Shown here piece after piece: positions 1-10,240 of a stretch of 46,547 nucleotides of DNA. The position numbers and the translations under genes were made by a program. The stretch's first letter is position 1. Every line of letters begins with the position of its first letter. This DNA is from Plantago elongata (taxonomy: Eukaryota; Streptophyta; Magnoliopsida; Lamiales; Plantaginaceae). Under the pieces are notes generated by a model that searched no databases, was not told the origin of the DNA, and saw only the letters and a list, made by a program, of their open reading frames with translations. Location of the stretch: positions 1 through 46,547 of the forward strand of contig JAYMSP010000577.1 of assembly GCA_036897095.1 (NCBI GenBank). The letters are read 5' to 3'.

Positions 1-957
1 TATATAACAAACCTATAATACCCTATCCAATTACAATTTTATACCAAACACAATTTCAACAATCCCACTAAAATGTCGGTCACTATTCAGGCATTTAAAT
101 CGGGACATTTAAATCACACGCCAATCAACCCCTTAAAGTTCGTCTTAATCCTATTTTATTGTTTTAGTTAAAATTCGTATACAAATCAAGTGCATAGAGA
201 ACTCAGTTTTTCATTGAAAATGGTCAGGATGATGCACATTGTAGGTGAGTTTTAGGCTCTCTACTACATACCTTAGCTCCAAAACATCCATTAGGTAGAC
301 AAGTTGACACCTCAAGTGTAGATTGGTCTAGTCTATTCCAAGTTTAGTTTGCCTCCTTCATTCTCTACTTGGTGTATCATAGACTTGTTGGGTGCAGAGA
401 CATCAGCGTCTCTTCTTGAATTTCGCATGTTGCGTAGAGAAAGTGAAAATCGTAATACAAAAATGCAGGCGATTAGTGAAGTTTTTCATAATTATCAGAA
501 TGTGCAGGGGAATCAAACGGAACCAATGATGTAGAGGAGCATACTTCCATCAATTAAATCCATCCCATAGTGAAACATGGAGAAGAGTTAACATGCCCTG
601 CCTACTTGACAGACCTTAGCACTTAGAATTATCAGGATGATGATGCTTTAACCAATTGATGCATATATATTTGCTGATAGACAACGCTGAACGAACTCCA
701 CGATTTTGCTGCTTCACTACAACTCCACCATACAAATTCATGAGGGAAAAAGTAACATAATCTGCTTTAAATCTGGATGAAGAAATCCATGGGAACTTTA
801 CAACTAACTGAAATCTTCAACAAGGAAGATAAGTATCCACATAGTATATCCGTGTGTTTGTGTATAATGGATTGGATGTTTGATGTCTTTACACTTTACA
901 ATAAGAAAGAAATTTAAAAACTTGAATGTAAAGATAGGTAAAAAGGACACAGTATTA
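1..957. other. Intergenic, downstream of the NCS1 transporter
   Basis: This stretch lies past the 3' end of the minus-strand transporter and probably includes its 3' UTR near 800-957. I see no supported gene. An open frame at 349-534 resembles nothing I recognise, starts without context and has no partner exons. The sequence is AT-rich without clear tandem repeats. Confidence 0.5.
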
Positions 958-2643
958 CTAACAAGTGGTATTTGGTAAAAGAGGATCAATAGTTTGATTA
1001 TTAGTCCCCTTTCCCTTCAGACTTGAGATTATCCAGTGCACAGTTCCTGCCAGGAAGAAGCTTATAAACCAAGCATTGTTGTAAACTACATTTAGCGTTT
1101 CCGGAACAAAGCTCATAATTCCGACATTATGCAGGAATCCTGGGATCACAGGCAAAATCCCAATGACCAGTGCACTTATAGCTGCCAGATTGTATCCCTT
1201 GGAGTAATAATAAGCACCTCCAGGTCTCAATGTGTACAAATCTCCTATCTTCAAATTGGCACGATGGATTAAGTAGTAATCAACCAGGATTATAGCACTG
1301 ATAGGCCCTATGAGTGCTGAATATCCAACTAACCATGTATATACAAAGCTTTCGCTCGACTGGAGAAGCCGCCAAGGCTGGAACGCAATCCCAAGCAATG
1401 CTGTTAAGACCGCACCCCTTCGAAAGGTGAACTTGGAAGGGCTAAGGTTCACTAAAGCATTAGCCGGAGCAACAACATTGGCAGCAATATTAGTTGTAAT
1501 GGTGGCCAGACTAATACCTAAGATGGCTAATAACTTAGTCCAGATTCCACCGATCTCACCCAAGAGTGTAATCGGATTCGAAATCACATTGCCAAATATC
1601 ACTTTGGTTGAAGAAGTAACTGCCAATCCTACAAATGTGAATGCACCCATGAAAAGTGGTAACCCTGCCTGCCCCATGATCTGATCCTTCTGCGTCTTGG
1701 CATACCGTGTAAAATCAGGGATGTTGAGAGCTAATGTAGCCCAGAAACTTATGTTTGCGGTGAGTGAAGGGAAAAACAGAACCCAAAATTCAGAATTGGA
1801 AAGCCTTGAAGATAATGAAAGCATGTGACCAAATCCACCAGCTTTAACATAAGACCAAGCCAGAAGGCAAGAAGTAAGGAAAATAAGAATTGGAGCAGAG
1901 TATTTCTCAAGTTCTCTAATCCCATCAATGCCCTTCCATACAATACCTAGCTGTGCTAACCAAAACGTGATAAAACAAGCAAATTCAAGTGGAGATGTAC
2001 CAAGCCAAGATAAAGGTGTAGCAAAAGTCGATTCTTTGACTATATTAGGTAAAAGAAGGAAAATTGCCTCACCACCTATCCAAGTCTCAATCCCATACCA
2101 ACCACAGCCAACTAATGCTCTGAGCAGAGTTGGAATATGCGCTCCCTTGATTCCGAAAGATGACCGTGCCAAGACCGGGAACGAGATCCCGTATTTCGTT
2201 CCCGGATGACCAGTGAGAACTAATGGGAACAAGAGGATCACGTTCGCCGTGACTACCGTGGCTATTCCCTGCCACCAGGCCATTCCTAAGTCAACCAGGC
2301 TGCCTGCTAGGTAATATGTTGGCACTCCCACCACAAGGCCAACCCACAAACTGGCCATTTCGAGACCCGAAAAGGTCCTTTCGTCCGGCGTGGTCGGCTT
2401 GAGATCATCATTAATGAGGGTCGGATCAGGTTCGAAGCCATCAAACTGCAGTACTTGGTTCGATGATGAGGCCATTGGAGGAAGAGTGTAGCATCTTTTT
2501 CTTGGGAAAAAAGAGTGAGTTTTTATCTGAAGTTGAATTCGTTTAGTTGAGATTATTGGAGTTCTGCTGAGAAGGGAACTGTTCTTGATGTTTGAGAACT
2601 GAAGGGTATGGTGATGGAGGCTCAAGCATTTTGAGACCACCAT
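958..2643 (-). CDS. PLUTO: Plastid nucleobase:cation symporter 1 (NCS1) transporter, PLUTO-like
   Basis: Single-exon gene of 561 codons. NCS1 proteins are 12-helix symporters; the plant member PLUTO imports uracil, adenine and guanine across the plastid inner envelope. Residues 1-56 are rich in Ser, Lys, Arg and His with few acidic residues, like a chloroplast transit peptide. The membrane core starts near residue 94. Visible family signatures are [11 protein letters not shown] at 181-191 and, further on, [19 protein letters not shown], the NCS1 core helix. Bacterial Mhp1-type proteins have Gln where this one has Glu186, a difference I associate with the plant branch. The first ATG gives the transit peptide; Met57 (2473-2475) would remove it. 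Length is slightly below the roughly 600 aa I recall for Arabidopsis PLUTO, mainly in the N-terminus. The substrate is inferred from family only. Confidence 0.93.
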   Translation of the reverse strand: MVVSKCLSLHHHTLQFSNIKNSSLLSRTPIISTKRIQLQIKTHSFFPRKRCYTLPPMASSSNQVLQFDGFEPDPTLINDDLKPTTPDERTFSGLEMASLWVGLVVGVPTYYLAGSLVDLGMAWWQGIATVVTANVILLFPLVLTGHPGTKYGISFPVLARSSFGIKGAHIPTLLRALVGCGWYGIETWIGGEAIFLLLPNIVKESTFATPLSWLGTSPLEFACFITFWLAQLGIVWKGIDGIRELEKYSAPILIFLTSCLLAWSYVKAGGFGHMLSLSSRLSNSEFWVLFFPSLTANISFWATLALNIPDFTRYAKTQKDQIMGQAGLPLFMGAFTFVGLAVTSSTKVIFGNVISNPITLLGEIGGIWTKLLAILGISLATITTNIAANVVAPANALVNLSPSKFTFRRGAVLTALLGIAFQPWRLLQSSESFVYTWLVGYSALIGPISAIILVDYYLIHRANLKIGDLYTLRPGGAYYYSKGYNLAAISALVIGILPVIPGFLHNVGIMSFVPETLNVVYNNAWFISFFLAGTVHWIISSLKGKGTNNQTIDPLLPNTTC

Positions 2644-2732
2644 GACTAACTCAGGTGGGGCTAGGTAGGAGTCTGTTTGTGGAAGAAGATTCAGTTTGGA
2701 TCAGGAGATATGAGTGGTGGTGATATAATAGC

Positions 2733-2751
2733 ATGTCATGATCCATGACAT
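2733..2751. promoter_or_regulatory. 8-bp inverted repeat upstream of the NCS1 gene
   Basis: ATGTCATG at 2733-2740 and CATGACAT at 2744-2751 form perfect arms around a 3-bp spacer, about 90-110 bp upstream of the transporter ATG. The TATA-like TATTATAT on the minus strand lies just beside it. The symmetry could suit a dimeric transcription factor; no factor is assigned. Confidence 0.3.
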
Positions 2752-3260
2752 ATTGCCATTTTGCAGAAAGAAAAGGGAAAATGTCAATTTACAGGCTTGA
2801 ATCTGGGATTCTGGCTGGCCAATCAGATGAGTAGCTGATCTTGTAAATCATTTAAACATGATTATTAAACACATATGAACATGATTTTAAATAAATTAAT
2901 GTAGAGAATCAATTTGAATCTTCAATTCTGTGACCATTGCATTGGATAAGCAGTTTCTTGTAGTAGAACCATCCTAAGCAAACAACTTATCTGGATTCTT
3001 GAAGATGCATTATTAAGTTAATTCGTAAGCTCTTCCACTGAAAATTGAACTGGATTGAATTAGATTGAACTGAAATAAATATATAAATTATAATTAAATT
3101 GAACTGAACTGAACTGAACTGAAATGAACTGAATTGAATTGAGATGATTTTCAGTTGAATAGAATACACCCTTGCTCTAATTTGGCCCAATTCATTTCAG
3201 GCTTTGATATCTTCCTGAAATTTGCAGGTTTAAACTCCCTAATCCAAACATATAGTACTA

Positions 3261-3501
3261 CTCCCTCCGTCCAATAGAACTTCACATATTAAATTTTATG
3301 TGTAAAGTTAAAGTAATGATAAAAGATAAAAAGAGGTGGGAAAAAGTGTAATTTTTAGTGATAAAATGTGTAATTTGTGTGTAAAGTTGAGATTGTTTAC
3401 TATTTGTTAGTGGTGGGGTAACTTATTTTTTTAGTAATGTATGAAGTTTGATGAGACGGTTAAAAATAATAAGCGTATGAAGTTTATTGGGACACGGAGA
3501 G
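3261..3501. mobile_element. Stowaway-type MITE (Tc1/mariner)
   Basis: The left end reads CTCCCTCCGTCC and the right end is the near inverse, GGGACACGGAGAG. Both are flanked by TA (3259-3260 and 3502-3503), the Stowaway target duplication. Inverted similarity extends about 30 bp inward (CCAATAGAACTTCA against CCCAATAAACTTCA). It is 241 bp long and has no coding capacity. Confidence 0.85.
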
Positions 3502-3798
3502 TAATATCTTTTTAGGAGTTTGTCATTCGATTTTGTGAACTTTATTCTTATACAGATACCAATCACTTTTGAGGATAGGTCCATTTAGTATCCTGTCGAC
3601 GCATTTAAATTTAGACTCAAAATATATAACAACGATTTTGCTCAATATGAGGACTACGAAAATCATCTTTAGATTTGTAATACTCACCTCACAATAAAAA
3701 GTACTCCATGTATGATAGTGCTTCTTAGTAAAAAGGCAAAGTTAAAATATCTGTTCATATCCGAAAAATGAAGGACGGACACATATCAGTGTGACAGG

Positions 3799-4455
3799 TA
3801 GGGCTGCGCAATGGACGGATACGGATCAATCTATATCCGGTCAAACGGATGGAAAAATAGTCCATCCGTTATTCCATCCGTTCCGAGCGGATTGGATACG
3901 GATAAATCTGTCGGATAACGGATAAATCCGGCGGATATACGTATCCGGTAAATAAATTTTAAAAAAATTAATTTTATAATTTAAAATCTAAATATACATA
4001 ATTCCATACTCCATAAAAAACCAAAATCTACATGAATATCCATAATTTCATACTCCATAGTACCATAAATTAAAATGACCATAGTTTCATACTTCATAAA
4101 TCATAATACTCCTTCTTTAATTTCTATACAACAATGGACGGAAACAATGGACGAATGGCGGCTGCTAATGCTATACTAGGAGAGGAGTAGAGAATTAGGT
4201 CAAATGTAAAATAACAATAATACCCCTTCTTTAATTTCTTGTAGTACTTTTCTTTTTTCTCTTAATACAAAGTTCTATTCATTAAAAAAAACGGATAAAC
4301 GGATATTCGGCGGATTTATCCGTTTTATCCGTTCAAAACGGATGAAGGAAAATTCCATCCGCAATCTGATCCGTTTTTAACGGATCGATCCGATCCGGTC
4401 CGTTTTCACGGATAACGGATCGGATTTACGAATATGGATAAAATGAACAGCCCTA
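3799..4455. mobile_element. Non-autonomous hAT-type element, 657 bp
   Basis: The element begins TAGGGCTG and ends CAGCCCTA. It is flanked by GTGACAGG (3791-3798) and GTGACAGA (4456-4463), an 8-bp target duplication with one mismatch, as expected for hAT. The subterminal parts are packed with GGATAACGGAT and ATCCGTTTTATCCG motifs in both orientations, typical of hAT transposase-binding clusters. The middle is AT-rich and no transposase frame is present, so movement would need an enzyme from elsewhere. Confidence 0.85.
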
Positions 4456-4713
4456 GTGACAGACAATAGTTCTTAAAATAAAGCAATATAACAATAATTT
4501 CCTAAAACTTCTAATAGACTGATTATACATTTTCTTTCTGAGATCCAGAAAGCATTCTCATCTGCATCTCCTAGTTTGTCAATAAGAAAATCCAGAAAGC
4601 ATTCTTCTGTGCCGATCTTAGTGGTCTGGTCGGTGCTATATTTCCGGTAATTTTCCATCTTGGTGATTTTTCCTGTTCGACCTTCTACTTTCAGGGAGAA
4701 TCGGCACGATTAT

Positions 4714-5057
4714 CATCGTGGAACATTACCTTATATTGTACTTTGTGTGTAGTTAAGGTATCTCCTAAACTTTGGTCCTGGTTGGGGTCAATTGCGGCTA
4801 AGCAAACTCTTGACTTGACTTCGTGTTGAGACATACTAGACTCGATGGGTGACCAGGATTACGACCGAGCCTTTTGTCCATTTTGTTTGTGATACTGGTC
4901 GCTTGTCATTGTGGAACATCACCATTCACTATACCTTGTGTGTAGTGAGGGTAATTCCTCCAATTTAAGCTTGGTTGGGGTCAATTGCGGCTAATACCTC
5001 GAACTTTTTGCTCGACTTCGTTTTGAGACATACTAGACTCGATGGGTGACCAAGATT
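4714..5057. repeat. Two diverged tandem copies of a ~195-bp unit, retroelement-like
   Basis: A unit beginning CATCGTGGAACAT at 4714 recurs as CATTGTGGAACAT at 4907. Both copies share GTTGGGGTCAATTGCGGCTA (4781, 4974) and ACTCGATGGGTGACCA (around 4840, 5037). The period is 193-197 bp. After the second copy comes TGTTACAAGTGGT, reminiscent of sequence just inside plant retrotransposon LTRs (ATGGTATCAGAGC). No coding sequence is seen. It may be a fragment of an LTR or TRIM element. Confidence 0.5.
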
Positions 5058-7100
5058 ACTTCGGAGTGTGTTACAAGTGGTTTGGAAAGTGTGAAGTGAG
5101 GTGGTAATTGTGAGACCGGTTTGGAGATTTATTATGGGTGCCTTTTGGAGTCCGAGATGTTAATGGTTCCCGTTGATTCATGTTTATTTTGGTAATTGTG
5201 ATTTTGGTCTCGGATCCGGGTTGAGAAGCCACGTTCCTTGGGAGTGAGATAATAGAGGCCCATGGTCTACCATTGGTGTAATGATTGGTTTTGAGCTGAT
5301 TATTGTATTTTAGTTTGAAATAGTGGTAGAGAATGTTGATGTAATTTGATACTTGAATCTTGATCATTCCTTATACTCTTATACACTTTTGGAGATATTG
5401 ATATATTTTTTACTAATTCTTTTTTAAAAAATAAGAAAATCTGGAATTTTGTAGCTCAAGCACGACGAACTTAGAAGTAATAACATGCCCACGAGCATAT
5501 ACAATATGAGACTCACCAAACGCTTTATTGGCATAAAACATAGACTCCACTATAATTGATCTAACAGACTAACACATTGTTTTTCACAGACCTAACATAA
5601 AATCTAGCGTCTACTAACAAAGACGAATTGATAATTACTTTAATGACTCTACTTATCGAGGATTATCTTTCGCGCATCTATATATTTACGGACCTAACAT
5701 AAAAAATATATGGTTTTTGCTTTATATTTAATATGACAATGTGTTTCTCTTCCAAGAAAGAAACTCACACACTTAGAAGTGAGGATGGGTGCCACTAAAT
5801 TCTTGCCACTCAAAGCAACATTCTTTAAATAACACAAAAGAATACTAAAAATCAGCAGCCAACTAATTCTCAACAACTCTCAGCTATTTTCGTTGGAGAC
5901 TTGATACATTATTACAATTTAAGTACACCATTACACGGTCTTAGTACGAATTGAGTCAACTATTAAATCGTTAACAAACCAAGTCTAAACCACACCATTT
6001 GCAGTATTCTTCTCATACTTGTTCCTTTTCTTTTGATATTGTTCTCACACTTGTTCCTTCTCACCACTACTTTCACCCTTTTCCTGCCCTAAATTAAACT
6101 TTCTCATACACGTGTGTCCCCTCTTCTCTCCAAATCCATATTTCTTGGATTTATGTGTTTTGCTTCCTTTCCTCCCAAGACTTATCATTACTAGTTAAAT
6201 TACCTCAACCTATATGAATATCTCACTACTGAAACGGCCATCTTTCAATTTAAATTGAATATTTTATAAAAAATATTCAATTTCAATTGAAAAATACCAC
6301 TCAAATGCTATTTCAATTAGTCTTATATATATTCTCATTTCTTTGGGAACTAATTGACGCGCATTCCGTATGTTATAACAGTCCTCTCAGACCCCCTATT
6401 TATGTGAAAGCGAACCAATCTTAATTCGGATCAATTTTTTTAAAAAAAATTATAATTTCCTTGAGAGTGGAATTGATGAAATGCTTGATTTAGAGTGGAT
6501 TATTTGTACATTAATCTCGATAGTAATAAAGGATGTTGATGTAATTTGAAACTTAAATTCCGATCATTCCTTATGCTCTTGTACATTTTTATAAATATTA
6601 ATATATTTTTTACCGTTTTAAAATTATAGTCCTAAAAATTATTTGATTAACAATAAATTTAATTTATTAATTGAGTAAAAATACATGTAGACAAAAAACA
6701 AGTGTAGTTAAAATAAATTGCATAATAGAAATACTAATTTTCATTAAAAAATATGTAACAATTCTAGTAAAACACCCAAAATAAATATGAATAATTCCAC
6801 ATTAACTTTGTCAAACTATATATAATTAATGTTAAAATACACTTTACTTCAATATGATGTGTCTTCAATTTCATAAAATTTCTATTTCTTTATTTGAATA
6901 TTACAGACATTTTTAACACTTTTCATTTTCCACAACTTTCCAACTTCTCTTTCTTATTATTCACCGTAAAATGTTACTCGAATTTCGATTTTGTGGGAGC
7001 CGTCAAAAGAAGTTTAACATAGAATATTACTTCAAGAAAAGTGGAAAGCAAGTCTCTTGGAAAGAACACGTATTAACTAAAGATAGTGAGCAAGAGAACA
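5058..7100. other. Gene-free stretch upstream of the RING gene
   Basis: AT-rich intergenic DNA. It holds a gap-free pair of 84-bp direct copies at 5331-5414 and 6531-6614, described separately. Minus-strand open frames at 5071-5367 and 5694-5876 have no family match and look like chance. An open frame at 6971-7228 overlaps the promoter of the RING gene and is not supported. Confidence 0.5.
5331..6614. repeat. Pair of 84-bp direct repeats exactly 1200 bp apart
   Basis: Positions 5331-5414 and 6531-6614 align without gaps at about 83% identity (14 differences by eye). Both contain TGTTGATGTAATTTGA, GATCATTCCTTAT and ATATATTTTTTAC. They may be the ends of an old element or two insertions of one family. 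The enclosed 1.1 kb has no coding sequence. Confidence 0.55.
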
Positions 7101-7111
7101 TTCCGCACCCT

Positions 7112-7118
7112 TATATAA
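7112..7118 (+). promoter_or_regulatory. TATA box of the RING-H2 gene
   Basis: TATATAA lies 149 bp upstream of the ATG at 7261, followed by a C/A-rich leader, as is common in plant promoters. The gene is intronless, so transcription probably starts about 30 bp downstream, near 7145. Confidence 0.6.
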
Positions 7119-7260
7119 ACGTGACAGCTCTCACCGGCAATTCACCAAACAGTTTTGTTCATCAGGAGGTACTGAACATCCTCACATTGTCACTCACAAA
7201 TTCAGCAAAATCACAAAAAAAAACATAAGAATTCACCTTGCACATTTGATCAGATCATCC

Positions 7261-8130
7261 ATGGAGGGTGTATTACCACCACCTATGGCACCATTGAAAA
7301 CCAGCTCCTTCTTCACACCATTACTCTGTTCCATGCTCGGCATTATCGTATTATCTCTCGCAGTTTTATTCTACCACCACATCTTACTCAGATACTGCTT
7401 CCGAAGGTACCGATCCTCCTCCGCCGCCGTATCAGCAGCGCAGCCACCAATGTACACCCCTACCGGAGTCGACAAATCACTCCTCGAAACAATCCCAATC
7501 TTCTCCGTCGCTGAAGTAAAACTTGACGACTTCGCGAGAGAATGCATCGTTTGTATAAGCGATTTACAAGACGAAGATAAGGTCCGGTTGTTGCCTAATT
7601 GCAATCACGCATTTCATTTGCAATGCATTGATGAGTGGTTCGTGGAGCACGATAATTGTCCGCTTTGCCGATCGCCGATTCTAGCGCAGAAGCGAGACGA
7701 TTGTAAATTCAAGGCGGTTGATTTGGGTGATTCGTCGGTTGAAAATGAGAATCAATTGGATCGGGAGAGTAGTGTGTCCGGTACTGCAATTGGTGACGAA
7801 ACGACGTCATCGTCGTTTGAGGTGGAATTGGAAATACAACTGGAGAGTATTTCCACGGTGCCGGAGACACCGCGAGTGGTGGTTTCGGAGCTGAAACGTT
7901 CGGTGTCGATGTTTCAGCCACCTGTGTCGCTTGATCTGGAGAGAGGACGATTGGAAAGGGAAAACGGTTTAATGAATGGTAATTCGTCCGGTACGAATCA
8001 TCTCACCAGGAGCGAATCGTGTACGGCCATGCCGATGGGTCGCTTCGATCGGATTCTTAGATCGTTGTCACGGTTACGATCTGGGAAATGGAATGATATA
8101 GGCACCAGTCGCACGGCTTTAACAACCTAA
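7261..8130 (+). CDS. ATL-family RING-H2 E3 ubiquitin ligase
   Basis: Intronless gene of 289 aa, as most ATL genes are. ATL proteins are membrane-anchored E3 ligases that recruit an E2 through a RING-H2 finger; many act in defence or stress signalling. A hydrophobic segment spans about residues 17-45. A GLD-like motif appears as GVDKSLLETIP (69-79), with Val for the usual Leu. The RING-H2 finger runs from 95 to 136 with spacing C-x2-C-x15-C-x-H-x2-H-x2-C-x10-C-x2-C; the ATL Trp (EW) and the Pro before the last Cys pair (CPLC) are present. The C-terminal half is Ser-rich and charged, ending in an Arg/Ser-rich region. The start is ATG 7261 (context TCCATGG); the frame extends upstream only through non-ATG codons. 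The specific ATL member and substrate cannot be told. Confidence 0.92.
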   Translation: MEGVLPPPMAPLKTSSFFTPLLCSMLGIIVLSLAVLFYHHILLRYCFRRYRSSSAAVSAAQPPMYTPTGVDKSLLETIPIFSVAEVKLDDFARECIVCISDLQDEDKVRLLPNCNHAFHLQCIDEWFVEHDNCPLCRSPILAQKRDDCKFKAVDLGDSSVENENQLDRESSVSGTAIGDETTSSSFEVELEIQLESISTVPETPRVVVSELKRSVSMFQPPVSLDLERGRLERENGLMNGNSSGTNHLTRSESCTAMPMGRFDRILRSLSRLRSGKWNDIGTSRTALTT

Positions 8131-8250
8131 CTGACTGACCTGCTTTTCTTCTTCTTCACCATCCCTTTGTCTATTTGATTTATCATTTGTGTTTATACAA
8201 AATAATAAGAATCCTTAAAATTCTTATTTACTTTGTTGTTTTCCTCATTG

Positions 8251-8256
8251 AATAAA
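8251..8256 (+). promoter_or_regulatory. Candidate poly(A) signal of the RING-H2 gene
   Basis: AATAAA occurs about 120 bp after the stop codon, with a second AATAAA-like site just downstream. The distance is normal for a plant 3' UTR. Confidence 0.4.
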
Positions 8257-8674
8257 TTGAAAATAAAATAGCAAGTATAAAATAAAATAAAAGTAATAAT
8301 CTCCAATAGAGGTTGGTACGAGATTCAATAGTAATTTAATAAATGGGTATGTTTATCATTCTTTAATAAGTAAAAAATATACATGTTTTGAAGATATTTA
8401 GACACCCAACTTCACACTGATTTTGAATGTGACATAATGAGCATGCTTACTATGGTAAATTGGTAATGTAGATATACCCAACTTAATTTATTTTTTTTAT
8501 CAATACCTTATCTTTATATTAATGGCATACTCCAAAAAATTACAGCATAATATCCGGGAGTAATACACTACCGCCTTCCATATCAAAACTAAAATTCCGA
8601 GCTAAAGAATGTGCTAAAGAGTTGCTAAGCCTCAGAACATAATGAAAATGGGTGTTTTTAAGGCCTGACTACGT

Positions 8675-9446
8675 TTATTCTACTTAACGTACAACCATCT
8701 CAGTTGTATTCACTAACAACCGTTAGATCGTTTATAAAATAAACATCCCAACTTATAATTCATCCTAACCGTCTATACTGTTTGTAATTTTTACAATAAC
8801 AATTTTAATAAATATATCTATACAAATATTATTATAATGTCATAATATATTATAATTATAATTTTAAAAGATGAAATTATTTTTCTCCTTCACTAATTAT
8901 ATCAAGTAAACGTTCTGTTTTTCCCCAATTTATATTTATAAACTCCAATCACTCCAATTATTCAACTGGTTAATTTTCAGTCGATCGAGCCACAATGAAA
9001 TTTTGATAAATTCTCGCACAAAGTAGCGCACCTGGGCGGGGGGCATGTATTGCGTCGGACAAAGTAGTAATAGGCAGTGTAATTGAAAGACAAATCAATA
9101 TATTGTAAGTTGGTTAGTAAATTAAATTGATTGTCGTTTTTAATAGGGACGAAAATTAAGAACTAAGTATATGAATTAGGGAAGAACACCCATTTTTTTT
9201 CTGTACATGAAAGAAACAAGAAACGTGATTAATGTTTAATTAGGAAGATTAATATAATTTTAATTTTGATAAATTCAAATTACAATATATTAGGACATTA
9301 CAACCTTATACATAGATTATATTTACTAAAATGCCATTGTAGAAATTACAATCGTGTAAACGGTCAAGATTAAAATACAAGTCCAAACAAACGATATAAC
9401 AGCTAATAACAAGTACAACTAGTTGGGTGTACGTTAAGCAATTACA
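8675..9446. mobile_element. DNA transposon relic with long imperfect terminal inverted repeats
   Basis: CTTAACGTAC at 8683-8692 is mirrored by GTACGTTAAG at 9429-9438. Inverted similarity continues for over 100 bp: the left arm has CAGTTGTA, GTTAGATCGTTT, ACCGTC and TTGTAATTTTTACAAT in order. The reverse complement of the right arm has TAGTTGTA, GTTATATCGTTT, ACCGTT and TTGTAATTTCTACAAT. Long arms suggest a Mutator-like element. The exact ends and target duplication are not clear. No coding capacity is seen. Confidence 0.6.
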
Positions 9447-9819
9447 GTTATATTCGGACCATAGACTCACCCATACAGTTAAAAGAAGGACCTCCTAATC
9501 TCATAAAGTAAATTCCAGCAGCCGAAAGACAAGGAGATGATGTCCGTAGAGTATTAATAACCATAGAGCAATCACCTTCCACCACAACTTATCTAACCTG
9601 GAATTTTTGTGCCAAAAGAACAGCTTGGTAAGCTGCGTAGCTTCAGCTATCTCGGGATCTTGAATGTAAGGTCTCCTTGTTCCACTTCAGGCGGGGAAAT
9701 TTTTTAAAATATACCATAGAGTGAAACATCCATTTTATATATTGCAAAATGACTATGTATTTTTGTATATTCTACAGTGACTACTTATTTAAAATATATA
9801 CTTCGGTCATTTTTTTGCT

Positions 9820-10240
9820 TCGGTCTGATAATTTATTACACGTACATGTGATATCTCATACACAATAACTTTGAAGCACTATTAGAAGCACTATCAATTA
9901 AAGCAACCACTTGAACAGTACCCATCTCATGAATATCAGGAGTAATGAGACAGAGTAAATGGTCCCTAGGAATCCAAATATCAACCTCTAGACCTGACCC
10001 AATACGCCACTTATAACTTTCCGAACAATCTCCAACGATCTACATATGCTCTTCCAAGTATAAGAAGAACTAGGCTTAGCCATTAATAACATCACAATGA
10101 GGAAAATATTTAACTTTCATAATCCGACTATAAAGAGAATCAGGATAACGAAGAATCCACCATATCTATGGTTTCTAATAAAGCCAAATTAAAAGAACAA
10201 GGTTTCTAAAATCCATACCCCTAGGGACCAAAGAATTCCA
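9820..10240 (-). pseudogene. LINE (non-LTR retrotransposon) ORF2 C-terminal fragment, broken
   Basis: Read on the minus strand, the segment gives the ordered signature of the 3' part of plant LINE reverse-transcriptase proteins. These are RGMDFRNL, then FNLALL, then PDSLYSRIMKVKYFP, then SSSYTWKSI, then YKWRIGSGLEV with IWIPRD. The blocks lie in different frames separated by stops and small shifts, so the copy is dead. The 5' parts (endonuclease and catalytic RT) and a poly(A) tail are not visible. A minus-strand open frame at 10175-10504 overlaps its start but is not intact coding sequence. Confidence 0.75.

Noticed and set aside
349..534. 61-codon open frame with a protein-like composition
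   Set aside because: The frame has no recognised motif, no adjoining exons and no promoter context; at this length it is expected by chance.
6971..7228. Small open frame immediately upstream of the RING gene
   Set aside because: It spans the TATA box and the probable 5' leader of the RING gene and resembles no family.
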